NCBI RefSeq assembly: GCF_000760935.2
Contig: NZ_CP049744.1
Span: forward strand, 5,053,501-5,117,500
Length of the DNA: 64,000 nucleotides
Source of the DNA: Rhodococcoides fascians A25f
Lineage (GTDB): Bacteria > Actinomycetota > Actinomycetes > Mycobacteriales > Mycobacteriaceae
Reading direction: 5' to 3'
The translations under genes were made by a program, and so were the position numbers. Shown here piece by piece: positions 25,487 through 34,455 of this stretch. The notes under the pieces were generated by a model. The model worked only from the letters and a program-made list of their open reading frames with translations, did not search any database and was not told the origin of the DNA. How positions within the stretch are numbered: the stretch's first letter is position 1; every line of letters begins with the position of its first letter.

Positions 25487-27270
25487 CGCGAGAGGACCGC
25501 GGTCAATGCCTGTCGCAGGGCTTCCGCGGGGTCTGCCGCGAGTTCGTGTGCACGCCAGCAGATGTGCTTGTCCGGGCGGACCAACAATGCACCGCTCTCG
25601 GTCACCTCACGGAGCCGAGACCAGTCGAAGTACAGGTCGGTGACGTCACGTCCCGGTCCGATCACAACGGCCTCGACGGATACACCCAACTCGTGACCGA
25701 TCTTGTCGGCCGCCGACTCCCAATCCGATCCTGCGACTCCCGTGATGAGCGTGAAGCGGTCGTAGGGCGCAAGATCCATCATCGCGAACTTATGCATGTT
25801 GTCGCCCACCCAGGCGTGCGGCAGGTGGGATCCCGGCACGGTGGAGACCTGGTAGTACAGGTCCGGGTCTCGTACCGCCTCGGGCAGAACCCCGTCGGGC
25901 ACGACGGCCGAGGACGTGTAGAACTGGCCCAATTCGACTCCGTGGGCGTTGAACTCGTAGTTCTTGATCTCCATCGCCTTCACCAGCGCGGCCCGCTTCG
26001 CCGCGCCCGCAGGCGTGTTGGCCTTGCGCTCTTCGATGCGTTCGACCATCTCCTCCTCGGTCTTGGCGTCGGTGACCCCGAGGGCGTGGAACAGGTCTGC
26101 GAACTCACGACCGGAGCGGTTGGCACGCTTGACGATTCGCTCGGCCACCGGGGCACGCTCGGCGGTGTAGGTATCGAGCAACGCTTCGCCTGCCTGACCC
26201 TTCAGCACCTCGGCGATCTTCCACGCGAGATTGTAGGAGTCCTGGATCGAGGTGTTCGAGCCGAGCCCGTTGCTCGGCGGATGTCGGTGGATGGCGTCGC
26301 CCGCACAGAACACCCGGCCCTTCTGCAGATGCGTGGCGTACATTTCGTTGTTGCCCCACAGCGATGTTCCGGTGATCTCGACGTCGAGCTCCGGCATGCC
26401 CAGCAGGCTGCGAACGATCTCGACGGCGGCGGCCTCGTTCACCACCGGCGGTGGCTGCGCGATGTCGAATCCCCAGACCACGAGCCACTCGTTCCACGGC
26501 CGGACCATGCGAACCAACCCGGCACCGATGCCGCCGACGTTGGATCCGGGCTGAATCACCCAGTACAGCACCGACGGTCGGTGTCCGACGTACTCGGCGA
26601 TGTCGGCCTTGAAGGTGATGTTCATCGACCCGGCGATGTCCATCGCGCCCTCGAACGGAAGATCGAGGTCCGCGGCCACCTTGGAACGCGCTCCGTCCGC
26701 GCCGATCAGGTACTTGGCACGGATCGTGTAGCGGTGTCCGGTGAGTCGATCGACCACCGAGACACTGACCCCGTCGGCGTCCTGCACGTGTGAGAGGTAT
26801 TCGGTGGAGAACTGGGCCTGGGTTCCCCGCATCGTCGCGTTCTTCACCAGGATGGGCTCGAGGTACGTCTGGGGAATGTCGACGGTCAGGCACGGCGACG
26901 CGAGCTGGTAGTCCGCCTCTCGATCGGCCCCGGTACCCCACGTGCGGATGCGGCCGATCTCCTCACCCGCGATCGAGGTGCAGAACACGGTGTCTCCGAC
27001 GAGCCCGTGCTCGGTGGCGTCGGCCAGCACCTGGTCTGCCATACCGACGTCGCGGAAGACCTCCATGGTGCGCTGGTTGGTGATGTGAGCGCGTGGGGTG
27101 TTGGCCGTCCAGCGGTACTTGGTGATCATGATGTTGGGGATCCCGAGAGTGGACAGCAGCAATGCCGCGGATCCACCGGCCGGTCCCGAGCCGACGATGA
27201 GAACGTCGGTCTCGACCACCGAGGAATCGGGCAGCTCTGTGGCCTTCTGGCCGTCGTCGAACACCGGCAT
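25483..27270 (-). CDS. FAD-dependent aromatic hydroxylase (resorcinol/phenol type)
   Basis: The 595-residue class A flavoprotein monooxygenase has the dinucleotide motif VGSGPAGGSAALLLS near residue 25, the NADPH/FAD motif KYLIGADGARSKV near 185, and the FAD ribityl motif FCAGDAIHRHPPSNGLGSNT near 325. The C-terminal thioredoxin-like region matches TfdB and phenol 2-monooxygenases. Its place ahead of maleylacetate reductase and hydroxyquinol dioxygenase indicates that it makes hydroxyquinol, for example from resorcinol or hydroquinone; the exact substrate is inferred. I chose the ATG at 27270 because GAAGG lies 9 nt upstream. Confidence 0.9.
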   Translation of the reverse strand: MPVFDDGQKATELPDSSVVETDVLIVGSGPAGGSAALLLSTLGIPNIMITKYRWTANTPRAHITNQRTMEVFRDVGMADQVLADATEHGLVGDTVFCTSIAGEEIGRIRTWGTGADREADYQLASPCLTVDIPQTYLEPILVKNATMRGTQAQFSTEYLSHVQDADGVSVSVVDRLTGHRYTIRAKYLIGADGARSKVAADLDLPFEGAMDIAGSMNITFKADIAEYVGHRPSVLYWVIQPGSNVGGIGAGLVRMVRPWNEWLVVWGFDIAQPPPVVNEAAAVEIVRSLLGMPELDVEITGTSLWGNNEMYATHLQKGRVFCAGDAIHRHPPSNGLGSNTSIQDSYNLAWKIAEVLKGQAGEALLDTYTAERAPVAERIVKRANRSGREFADLFHALGVTDAKTEEEMVERIEERKANTPAGAAKRAALVKAMEIKNYEFNAHGVELGQFYTSSAVVPDGVLPEAVRDPDLYYQVSTVPGSHLPHAWVGDNMHKFAMMDLAPYDRFTLITGVAGSDWESAADKIGHELGVSVEAVVIGPGRDVTDLYFDWSRLREVTESGALLVRPDKHICWRAHELAADPAEALRQALTAVLSR

Positions 27271-27402
27271 GGAACACACCCTTCGTCGTGCCCGACTCTC
27301 GTCTCGGGCTCTGTGATCGAGTGTCCTGCATCACTCTGCGGTGTTGTCATCAATCGTGCCGAGCTCGGCGCAAACCGACACACATGGCCGATTTCGTGAG
27401 TG

Positions 27403-28347
27403 TCACCCCGCCGATCGAATGATCACCGCGTCGCGTCGGACATCGGTTGCACGGTGGCCGAATCTGGCCACGAACGATTTCGAGAAGTATGTGGCGGACG
27501 AGAACCCGCACGATCGAGCGATGTCGGCAATGGTCACCGACACATCGAGGGGTGCGGTGAGCTGCGCGTGGGCACGTGCGAGCCGCCGCTCGAGGATGTA
27601 CTTGGGCACGCTGATGCCGTCGTCGGCGAACACCCGCGACAGGTGCCGGGCACTGATCCCTACTGCGCGTGCCACCTGTGCGGCAGACAGCGAAGCGTCG
27701 GGCAGGCGTTGCTCGATGAACGAACGCGCCGCCGCTCGATGCGCCGAGTTCAGGTTCGCGCGGGCACCGGTGGTCAGCACCGAGACGAGTTCGAGGATCG
27801 CGTGCTCGTCGGGCGAAGCCGCGTCGCGACCGGTTGCTCTTCCCACTTGCCGAGCGAGCGCCGCCGCGTACACATTGCCGCTCGGGGAGAAGTCGAACAT
27901 CGTGGGGCCCACGAGAGACGCCGCACCCGAAACGTCCGCGAACAGCGAGCGGGGCATCTTCACCACCAGCTCCTCCAGGCCGTGGGAGAAGCCCCGCATG
28001 AAGGCTGTGTCGGCGTCGAGCAACAACCCTTGACCCGGCCCGACAGCACGAATGCCGTCCTCCGAGTAGAAGAATGCATCTCCCACGAGGCTGAAGTACA
28101 GCATGACGGAGTCCGACGGGTGTCGCCGAATCAACTCCGCGTCTCGTTCCACCACGTGCGAAGTTCCGACGACGCGCGCCAGGTCCATCGATTCGAGCCG
28201 AAGGTTCGTTCCGGTGGCTTCGAGCTGCTTCACCTCCAGCATGCGGCAGCGCAGCCCGATCAGAACGTCCGCATTGTGCCCCTCCCAGCGTTCGATCCGT
28301 TCCTCGAGCGGCAGATCGAGGGTGGAGAATTCGACGGGAGCAGGCAT
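27403..28347 (-). CDS. AraC family regulator of the hydroxyquinol operon
   Basis: The 314-residue protein has an N-terminal cupin-like AraC-binding domain (about 20-190) and a C-terminal double helix-turn-helix: SLSAAQVARAVGISARHLSR and VTIADIARSCGFSSATYFSK near residues 230-300. It lies 132 nt upstream of the hydroxylase gene, transcribed the same way, and is the obvious local activator. The rol clusters of corynebacteria use a TetR regulator instead. The ATG at 28347 is the first good start; the longer frame lacks a ribosome-binding site. Confidence 0.88.
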   Translation of the reverse strand: MPAPVEFSTLDLPLEERIERWEGHNADVLIGLRCRMLEVKQLEATGTNLRLESMDLARVVGTSHVVERDAELIRRHPSDSVMLYFSLVGDAFFYSEDGIRAVGPGQGLLLDADTAFMRGFSHGLEELVVKMPRSLFADVSGAASLVGPTMFDFSPSGNVYAAALARQVGRATGRDAASPDEHAILELVSVLTTGARANLNSAHRAAARSFIEQRLPDASLSAAQVARAVGISARHLSRVFADDGISVPKYILERRLARAHAQLTAPLDVSVTIADIARSCGFSSATYFSKSFVARFGHRATDVRRDAVIIRSAG

Positions 28348-28539
28348 GGATTCGATTGTCCTCCGCGACCCCGGATTGCGTCTGCGATCCGTGGACAACT
28401 ACATCAGTCTGCCTGCACCCGACTGCGCGGAGGCCCCGTGGGGGCACTTCTCCCACCGTCGCGCAATGCGACCACAGTCCACCCTGCTCCGATGACAGAT
28501 AGGGCCACAACAGCTCCAATTGCGATCATGGAACAACAA

Positions 28540-28571
28540 TGGACTGGTTCTAGGCCGAATATTGCAGTCCA
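28540..28571. promoter_or_regulatory. Inverted repeat upstream of the MocR gene
   Basis: TGGACTG (28540-28546) and CAGTCCA (28565-28571) form perfect 7-bp arms with an 18-bp spacer, ending 19 nt before the ATG. This placement fits autoregulation by the MocR-type regulator. Confidence 0.5.
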
Positions 28572-28590
28572 GTGTGCAAGAGTGGCCTGT

Positions 28591-30054
28591 ATGGATCCTT
28601 TCGACGCAACGGCGATCTCGGCCCCGGAGTTGGCAGCACGGATCGGCCCGTCGACGCTGCGGAACAGATCCGGCGGTCCGCTCTACCTCGAGATCGCCGA
28701 TGAGTTGCGGCGGTTGATCGAGAACGGCGAGGTGTCGGCTCAGACGCGGTTGCCCGCCGAGCGGGCGCTGTCGATCAGTCTCGATGTCAGTCGGGTCACG
28801 GTCGCGTCGGCCTACAAGCACCTTCGCGAGGGCGGGTGGATCAGCGCCCAGCGCGGTTCGGGCACATACGTTTCGCCTACCGGTTCGCTGCCGTCGTGGG
28901 GTTCGCTCGCGGGCGATCGGGAGACTGCGAACCTGGAGTTCGTCAACGCGTCCCCCTCTGCGTCGCCCATGCTGTCCGATGCGTACGGCGTTGCGGCGGA
29001 GAAGATTCGAGACCGTTTCACCTTGGGCGGCTATGCTCCGTCCGGTCTGTTCGAGCTCCGCGAATCCATCGCCGCGTACTACCGAGGGCGAGGGGTCCCG
29101 ACCACCGCCGACAACATTCTCGTCACCTCCGGTGCCACCGACGCCATTCATGCGGTGCTGGCAACGTTCACCGAGCCCGGTGCCCGAGTGTTGGTCGAGC
29201 ATCCGACGTATCCGGGTGTCGTCGAGCTCGTTCATTCGCTCGGCGGCCGATGCATCCCGGTACCCATCGACCCGGACGACACCGACGAATTCGTGGCATC
29301 AGCAGATCGGGCCGCTCGACAGAGCGCTCCCACGCTGGCGTATTTCATGCCCGACTTCTCCAATCCATCCGGTGCGCGACTCCCCCTCCGCACCCGTCGA
29401 CAGCTGTCCGCCACCATGCACCGCCACGCAATACTGACCATCGTCGACGAGGTAGCAGCAGACCTGTCCCTAGACGGGTCGCCCGACATCGAACCCTTCG
29501 GTGCGGCAACCCCGGACGTTGCGACGGTGACGATCGGGTCCACGAGCAAGACCGTGTGGGGAGGGCTGCGAGTCGGCTGGGTTCGAGCCGAAACAGGTCT
29601 GGTGGCGAGAATCTCCGCAATGTATGCGCGACGCCAACTTTCGGTGTCCGTCATCGATCAGCTGGCCGCGACGGAATTACTCAGTCGATACGACGAGGTA
29701 CGCCGGGTGCGCGCCGATATGTCGAGAGTCGCATGCGATCACACCGTCGCGCTGATACGAGATCGATTGCCTGATTGGCACTTTCGCGTTCCGAGCGGAG
29801 GCCTGGCATTGTGGTGTTCCCTACCCGACGGCACCCGATCCAGTGCCCTCGTCGCCGACGCCCATTCGCACGGATTGCTGCTGGCACCCGGATTACGATT
29901 CGGAACGGGATACGCCTTCGACGATCATCAGCGTATTCCGTTCACTCGCTCACTTCCCGACATCACCTCGGCTGTGGGCATTCTCGCTGACCTGTCCTCG
30001 GGGATCGACCCGGCGGCGGCCGTCGCGTCGAGCTCGCCTGCTGCGGTGGTGTGA
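28591..30054 (+). CDS. MocR-type regulator (GntR DNA-binding plus aminotransferase domain)
   Basis: The 487-residue protein joins a GntR winged helix (about 25-95; GPLYLEIADELRRLIENGEV, RVTVASAYKHLREGGWISA, GSGTYV) to a fold-type I aminotransferase domain (about 130-470). The PLP lysine lies in TIGSTSKTVWGGLRVGW; the aspartate is in ILTIVDEVAAD and the asparagine in DFSNPSG. MocR proteins sense PLP or amino compounds. The usual target is the divergent gene; here that is the AraC regulator 243 bp away, so a transporter or PLP gene target is not evident. A perfect inverted repeat precedes its start. Confidence 0.9.
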   Translation: MDPFDATAISAPELAARIGPSTLRNRSGGPLYLEIADELRRLIENGEVSAQTRLPAERALSISLDVSRVTVASAYKHLREGGWISAQRGSGTYVSPTGSLPSWGSLAGDRETANLEFVNASPSASPMLSDAYGVAAEKIRDRFTLGGYAPSGLFELRESIAAYYRGRGVPTTADNILVTSGATDAIHAVLATFTEPGARVLVEHPTYPGVVELVHSLGGRCIPVPIDPDDTDEFVASADRAARQSAPTLAYFMPDFSNPSGARLPLRTRRQLSATMHRHAILTIVDEVAADLSLDGSPDIEPFGAATPDVATVTIGSTSKTVWGGLRVGWVRAETGLVARISAMYARRQLSVSVIDQLAATELLSRYDEVRRVRADMSRVACDHTVALIRDRLPDWHFRVPSGGLALWCSLPDGTRSSALVADAHSHGLLLAPGLRFGTGYAFDDHQRIPFTRSLPDITSAVGILADLSSGIDPAAAVASSSPAAVV

Positions 30055-30067
30055 GCCCGCCGGTCCC

Positions 30068-30160
30068 CGCAAACGCGCGCGCGTTTGCGAAACGCTCGCG
30101 TATTGGTCACCTGTTCGCCAGCGGAATCGCGCGCACCTGACGAATGCGCGCGCGTTTGTG
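30068..30160. repeat. Extragenic palindromic elements between convergent genes
   Basis: A perfect 22-bp palindrome (30068-30089, arms CGCAAACGCGC) is followed by a related GCGCGCGCGTTTGTG unit near 30145-30160. Both lie between the MocR gene and the ABC permease. They can serve as a bidirectional terminator and look like a dispersed intergenic repeat. Confidence 0.6.
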
Positions 30161-30192
30161 ACGCCGACACCCAACCACCGATGTCCGACGAG

Positions 30193-30993
30193 TCAGCGCA
30201 CCGACTTCTTCTCGTAGATTGCCATCGACCAGACGTATCCCGCCAGTGTGATCACTGCGCACCAGGCAAGTGCCAGTGGCAGATTCGTACCCAGCGGCTC
30301 CCCCGTCAACAGTCCACGCAGGGTTTCGACGAACGACGTGAACGGTTGGTAGTCGGCGAACCATCGCAGCCCCGACGGCATCGTGTCGGTCGGAACAAAT
30401 CCGCTTCCCAGGAACGGCAGCAGCAGCAACAGCATCGGAAGATTGCTCGCGGTTTCCACCGACTTCGACGCCATACCCATCGCCACCGCGAGCCAACTGA
30501 TCGCGAAGGCGATGAGCAGCACCATTCCCAGAATCGAGACCCATTGCAGAGGATTGGCATTCGGTCGAAAGCCGACGGCAATTCCCACTGCCAGCACAAC
30601 CACCACTCCGAGAACGGCCTGCACCGTGTTGCCGAGAACGTGGCCTGCCAGAACCGCTGCACGCGAGATCGCCATCGTCCGGAACCGCGCGGTGATGCCC
30701 TCCGTCATATCCATGGCAACGGTGGTCGCCGTTCCACCGGCGGTACCGGCAATCGTCATGGCGAGGATGCCCGGCATCACGTACGGCAGATATGCAGACC
30801 GTCCGGCGTCTGGGTCCACACCGGGCAAACCTGCGCCCAGGGTTCCTCCGAATACGAAGACGAACAACATCAGGAACACCACTGGCGCGCCGATGACGAA
30901 CATCGTCAAGCCCGGATATCGCCGAATGTGCAGAAGACTGCGGCGGAGCATGGTGACCGAGTCACTTATCGCGAATGTCGTTGCAGTCGTCAT
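30193..30993 (-). CDS. ABC-2 type transporter permease, DrrB-like
   Basis: The 266-residue protein has six membrane helices (for example LTMFVIGAPVVFLMLFVFVF and AVLGVVVVLAVGIAVGF) and the ABC-2 pattern of daunorubicin-resistance DrrB proteins, with MDMTEGITARFRTMAISRAAV between helices two and three (core EGITARFRTMAIS). It pairs with the ATPase encoded immediately upstream, with which it overlaps by ATGA. Export of a lipid-like or drug-like compound is likely; the substrate is unknown. Confidence 0.9.
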   Translation of the reverse strand: MTTATTFAISDSVTMLRRSLLHIRRYPGLTMFVIGAPVVFLMLFVFVFGGTLGAGLPGVDPDAGRSAYLPYVMPGILAMTIAGTAGGTATTVAMDMTEGITARFRTMAISRAAVLAGHVLGNTVQAVLGVVVVLAVGIAVGFRPNANPLQWVSILGMVLLIAFAISWLAVAMGMASKSVETASNLPMLLLLLPFLGSGFVPTDTMPSGLRWFADYQPFTSFVETLRGLLTGEPLGTNLPLALAWCAVITLAGYVWSMAIYEKKSVR

Positions 30994-31931
30994 GATTCGA
31001 CCTTGCTGCCGGTCCGGCCGGTCAATGCCATGAACACGTCATCGAGGTCCGGAGTGTGGATACTGAGGTCGTCGGCCGCAACGCCTGCCGCATCCAGCCG
31101 GCTCAAGACGGCCTGCAGGGTGCGGACGCTTCCGTCGGTCGGTACCGACAACGCCAGACCCTCGGCGTCGACGACCGCATCGCCGAATGCGCGGGTTGCG
31201 TCGTCCAGCGTCAGGATGTCGGCGAAGCGCAGTCGAATGTGGCCGCCGGGCATGCGGCGTTTCAGCTCGTCCGGGGTACCGTCGGCGACGATCCGGCCGC
31301 CGTCGAGAACCGCGATCCGGTCAGCGAGTTCGTCTGCCTCGTCGAGGTATTGAGTGGTGAGCAGCACGGTGGTGCCGTCGGCGACGAGGGATCGCACGAT
31401 ATCCCACATGGTGCGTCGGCTGCGGGGGTCGAGGCCGGTGGTCGGCTCGTCGAGGAAGATGACGCGCGGTGGGGCGACGAGGGTCATGGCAAGATCGAGC
31501 CGTCGCCGCATGCCACCCGAGTACGTGGACAACGGCTTTCGAGCGGCCTCGACCAGATCGAACTGCTCGAGCAGGTCTGCGACCCGCGGCTTGGATCGCT
31601 TCGGTCCCAGATGCCGGAGTCTGGCCATCAGCATCAGATTTTCCTCGCCTGTCAAGAGGTTGTCGACCGCCGAGAACTGACCGGTGAGACCGATTGCTGC
31701 ACGAACGCCGTCGGGATTGCCGACGACGTCGCAGCCTGCGACTGTTGCCGAACCGCCATCCGGCCCAACGAGAGTGGACAGGATATGGACGGTCGTGGTC
31801 TTGCCTGCCCCGTTGGACCCGAGCAGAGCGGTGACGGTGCCGGCGTCGACGGTGAGGTCGACACCGTCGAGTACACATTTGTCGCCGTAGGACTTCTGCA
31901 GACCACGGGCGTGAATTGCGGGTGTTTCCAT
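30990..31931 (-). CDS. ABC transporter ATP-binding protein, DrrA-like
   Basis: The 313-residue ATPase has Walker A GSNGAGKTTT near residue 40, the Q-loop in LTGQFSAVD, signature YSGGMRRRLDLA, Walker B VIFLDEPTTGLD and the switch histidine position replaced by Q in LLTTQYLDEADELADR, which is normal for DrrA proteins. The C-terminal 80 residues are the DrrA-type extension. AGGA lies 6 nt before the ATG at 31931. It follows the DUF4097 gene by 16 nt and is coupled to the permease. Confidence 0.92.
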   Translation of the reverse strand: METPAIHARGLQKSYGDKCVLDGVDLTVDAGTVTALLGSNGAGKTTTVHILSTLVGPDGGSATVAGCDVVGNPDGVRAAIGLTGQFSAVDNLLTGEENLMLMARLRHLGPKRSKPRVADLLEQFDLVEAARKPLSTYSGGMRRRLDLAMTLVAPPRVIFLDEPTTGLDPRSRRTMWDIVRSLVADGTTVLLTTQYLDEADELADRIAVLDGGRIVADGTPDELKRRMPGGHIRLRFADILTLDDATRAFGDAVVDAEGLALSVPTDGSVRTLQAVLSRLDAAGVAADDLSIHTPDLDDVFMALTGRTGSKVES

Positions 31932-31947
31932 ATCCGGTCCTTGTCTG

Positions 31948-32799
31948 TCAGCTGTGCTGTGCATGCCGGACGGCAATGTCGCCGTATCGCGTTCGAGCGC
32001 GAATCGACACGCTCTCTTCTGTCTCGTCGGGTGCGCCTTCGGGCGTGAGTTCGTTGCGAACGTGTCCGTCTTTCGACGACAGATCGAGCCACGCGGGCAC
32101 ACCGCGCCGCACACCGACGGTGACCTGGCCGTATCCGCTCTCGACTTGGATTGCGCCACCGGTTACTTCGTGGAGAGTGATGCTGCCGTACGCGGTCTTC
32201 GCGCTCACTCCGCCGAGCGACTTCTCGACATCGAGATCGCCGTAGGAGAGCTTGGCATCGAGTTCGGTGCCAGATTCCCGCACCATGATCGAGCCGTGCG
32301 ACGCCTTGAGCACTGCATCACCGACGACCGTTCCGAGTCGAATCTGGCCGTGGTCGGCGGTGATATCGATATTGCCCAGTGCCGTACCCACTGTCGCGTT
32401 ACCGTGCCCGGCGCGCACCCACAGGTCCTCTGCCGAATCCAATTCGACCGGACCCATCGAACTCTTGATGCGCACGGCACCGAGATCGCCCACGGTGCGG
32501 AGGCTGCCGACTGCAATCTCCGCAGTGAGTCGAGACGCCTGCGGCACTTCGACTTTCACCTCGACGGACTCTGTCGGACCGAAGAAGCTGATGCGCGCCT
32601 TGGGACCGATGACGGTGAGGCGCTCGCCGTCGAAGTCGACCTTCGTGTTCTCGGCCCCCTTACGATCGACGGCTTTGGACGGGTTGGTGGGAGTGACGGT
32701 CACGACGGTGTCGGCGCGTTCTGTCGCAACGACGTCGATGCTCCCGACCTGTAGATCGATGGCCAGGTCGATCGGCGTCGGAGTAGCGAATTCGGGCAT
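31948..32799 (-). CDS. DUF4097 family beta-strand repeat protein
   Basis: The 283-residue protein consists of repeating short strands typical of DUF4097 adhesin-like folds: VRIKSSMGPVELDSAEDLWV, ATVGTALGNIDITADHGQI and AVLKASHGSIMVRESGTEL (each a turn of a likely beta-solenoid). No signal peptide is present, so it is probably cytoplasmic. AGGAGG lies 7 nt before the ATG at 32799, an unusually strong site. It is the first gene of a unit with the DrrAB-like exporter; similar genes precede such exporters in other actinobacteria. Confidence 0.85.
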   Translation of the reverse strand: MPEFATPTPIDLAIDLQVGSIDVVATERADTVVTVTPTNPSKAVDRKGAENTKVDFDGERLTVIGPKARISFFGPTESVEVKVEVPQASRLTAEIAVGSLRTVGDLGAVRIKSSMGPVELDSAEDLWVRAGHGNATVGTALGNIDITADHGQIRLGTVVGDAVLKASHGSIMVRESGTELDAKLSYGDLDVEKSLGGVSAKTAYGSITLHEVTGGAIQVESGYGQVTVGVRRGVPAWLDLSSKDGHVRNELTPEGAPDETEESVSIRARTRYGDIAVRHAQHS

Positions 32800-32876
32800 G
32801 GCGATGCCTCCTATGGGCATGGTTGTGACACTCTGCTCGGCGCAGAGTTACTGAAAAGCTTTGTTGGAGCCGACGA

Positions 32877-33365
32877 TCAGCGCGCCCAGCCGGCGAAGTT
32901 GTCCCCGGTACGAACCGTTCGTTGCGCGGCTCGGCGTTGTTTGGGTTGAAGAGCGGTGGCGACGGCTCGCACCAACCAGGTGTTCACCGACATACCGTCC
33001 GACGCCGCGGCCTCGTCCACTCGCGATTTGAGCGCGTCCGGCAGTCGAAGAGTGGTGCGGGATGTGCTCGTGTCGTCGAGTTCGATGCTGGGAGGGGTTT
33101 GTTCGTCGTCTTCCGGTTCCGAGACGGGTGCCGCCACGACGAATTCGATCTCACGTCCGCGGAGCCTGATGTCCACGGAACCAGGGGCAAGGTCGCGGTT
33201 GATGTCTCCTACCGCGGCCGACAGCACGTCGAGCATCACCAGACGCGTCGCCGCATCCATGCCGTCGACGAGTCGTTCAGCAGCGGCACGAGTGTTCTCG
33301 TCTCCGGTTGCTGCCGACTCGACCAACCGACGTTGGAGGTCGTTGACGTACTGCCCAAGTTCCAT
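32877..33365 (-). CDS. Ribbon-helix-helix regulator, HicB-like
   Basis: The 162-residue protein has an uncharacterised N-terminal region (1-95) and a C-terminal ribbon-helix-helix motif: TSRTTLRLPDALKSRVDEAA then SVNTWLVRAVATAL, as in HicB and Arc type regulators. No HicA toxin is encoded next to it. An array of TGGTGTCAC sites lies directly upstream, starting 10 nt before its ATG, so strong autoregulation is likely. A GTGACAC half-site also lies at 32825 in front of the DUF4097 gene, which suggests that it controls the exporter unit as well. Confidence 0.82.
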   Translation of the reverse strand: MELGQYVNDLQRRLVESAATGDENTRAAAERLVDGMDAATRLVMLDVLSAAVGDINRDLAPGSVDIRLRGREIEFVVAAPVSEPEDDEQTPPSIELDDTSTSRTTLRLPDALKSRVDEAAASDGMSVNTWLVRAVATALQPKQRRAAQRTVRTGDNFAGWAR

Positions 33366-33374
33366 GCATCAAGA

Positions 33375-33458
33375 GTGACACCACAATGGTGTCACGTCAA
33401 GCCCCAGTGGTGTCACGTCAAGCCCCAGTGGTGTCCCGTCAAGCCCTACTGGTGTCAC
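33375..33458. promoter_or_regulatory. Periodic operator array for the ribbon-helix-helix regulator
   Basis: TGGTGTCAC occurs at 33387, 33408, 33429 (as TGGTGTCCC) and 33450, with a strict 21-bp period. An inverted copy GTGACACCA at 33375-33383 makes a perfect palindrome with the first unit around a 3-bp centre. The spacers between direct copies are also nearly identical. Each unit sits on the same face of the helix. Confidence 0.8.
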
Positions 33459-33510
33459 GATGGGCTCGCACCGCTGCCTGTGGCGCTCTCCCGGCAGGCA
33501 GGACGTGGCC

Positions 33511-33960
33511 TCAGGGCCGAAGGGATTGGACGATTGCCGTGATGCGCCGCTCGCGGGTGTCGTCGCGTTTCGCGTCGGCGACGGAGCGGGCGTGTTCTTT
33601 TCGCGTCGACGGTGCGAGCGCATCGAACGCTGCTCGGACGGCGGGATCCGCGTCCAGAGCTGTGGCCAGCGCCGGCGGTACCTCGATCACCTGCGGCTGG
33701 TCGTCCAATTCGATCGTCACGTCGACGGTGTCGCCGGCCGCTACGCCGAGTGTGGCGCGAACGCTCTTGTTGAGTCCGAGCAGATTTTCGCCGCCCATCC
33801 GCCCGATCCGACCGCGCACCGTCTGACCGCCGATCGTGAACCGAACCGGCGGAGTCTTGGTGGAGCCGAGGGACGCAACCTGTTCGTCACTGAGCACTAT
33901 TGCTGCTGCAGGGCCCCGTGATTCGAGGACCGTAGACACACGCAGAACCGTTGCTGCCAT
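33511..33960 (-). CDS. DUF1905/YdeI-like protein
   Basis: The 149-residue protein combines a DUF1905 beta-barrel (about 1-90; LGSTKTPPVRFTIGGQTVRG, MGGENLLGLNKSVRATLG) with the short helical YdeI/OmpD-associated tail (AFDALAPSTRKEHARSVADA, RERRITAIVQSL). These proteins are linked to peptide or bacteriocin tolerance in a few bacteria, otherwise uncharacterised. It is transcribed toward the operator array of the next gene and has its own promoter region. Confidence 0.82.
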   Translation of the reverse strand: MAATVLRVSTVLESRGPAAAIVLSDEQVASLGSTKTPPVRFTIGGQTVRGRIGRMGGENLLGLNKSVRATLGVAAGDTVDVTIELDDQPQVIEVPPALATALDADPAVRAAFDALAPSTRKEHARSVADAKRDDTRERRITAIVQSLRP

Positions 33961-33987
33961 GCGGACAGGCTATCCGTCGGTGGCCAG

Positions 33988-34455
33988 TCAGGCTTCGGCT
34001 TCTACGATTCGCTTGATTGCCGCCAGGGTGCGCGGGATGCCGTCGAGAGCGGCTCGGCTACGAGTGTCGATTTCCTGCTGCGCGTCGTCGCCGAACTTGC
34101 GGTGAAAGTGGGCGATGCCGCCGGGCAGAAAGTTCCAGTTCTCGGTCAGCCGTGTGCCACCGTCCACGGGCTCGAGCGTGTAGCCCCAGCGGACGAAGTT
34201 GTCGCCCACCACCCAAGCGAACTCGCGGCCGGGTTCGGCCGCCGCCACTGTAGAGACCGTTTCCCAGGTGCGACCCGGCACCACATTGCGGCCGGTGAAC
34301 GTAGATCCGACGCCACCGCCACCGGGCTCGTTCCACCAGCACTCCTGGCAGATCGGGCTCCATTCACCCGTACGGGTGACGTCGGAGACGACGGCGTACA
34401 CATCGTCGACCGACGCAGCGACGGTGATGGATTCGGAGAACTCGAGTGCAGTCAT
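33988..34455 (-). CDS. SRPBCC family protein
   Basis: The 155-residue protein has the START-like helix-grip fold: an N-terminal strand (FSESITVAASVDDVYAVVSD), a mid region with GSTFTGRNVV and the C-terminal amphipathic helix (RSRAALDGIPRTLAAIKRIV). Such domains bind hydrophobic ligands; there are no catalytic residues to propose. The ATG at 34455 gives the usual start. It is divergent from the ClpP pair. Confidence 0.82.
   Translation of the reverse strand: MTALEFSESITVAASVDDVYAVVSDVTRTGEWSPICQECWWNEPGGGGVGSTFTGRNVVPGRTWETVSTVAAAEPGREFAWVVGDNFVRWGYTLEPVDGGTRLTENWNFLPGGIAHFHRKFGDDAQQEIDTRSRAALDGIPRTLAAIKRIVEAEA

Noticed and set aside
30085..31353. 422-codon plus-strand frame rich in Arg, His and Gln
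   Set aside because: Composition is that of a shadow; the minus strand carries clear ABC transporter genes.
32877..33365. HicB-like protein as half of a HicAB toxin-antitoxin pair
   Set aside because: No small HicA frame lies on either side.
33375..33458. Periodic repeats as a CRISPR array
   Set aside because: The period is 21 bp and the spacers are nearly identical, so it is an operator array.
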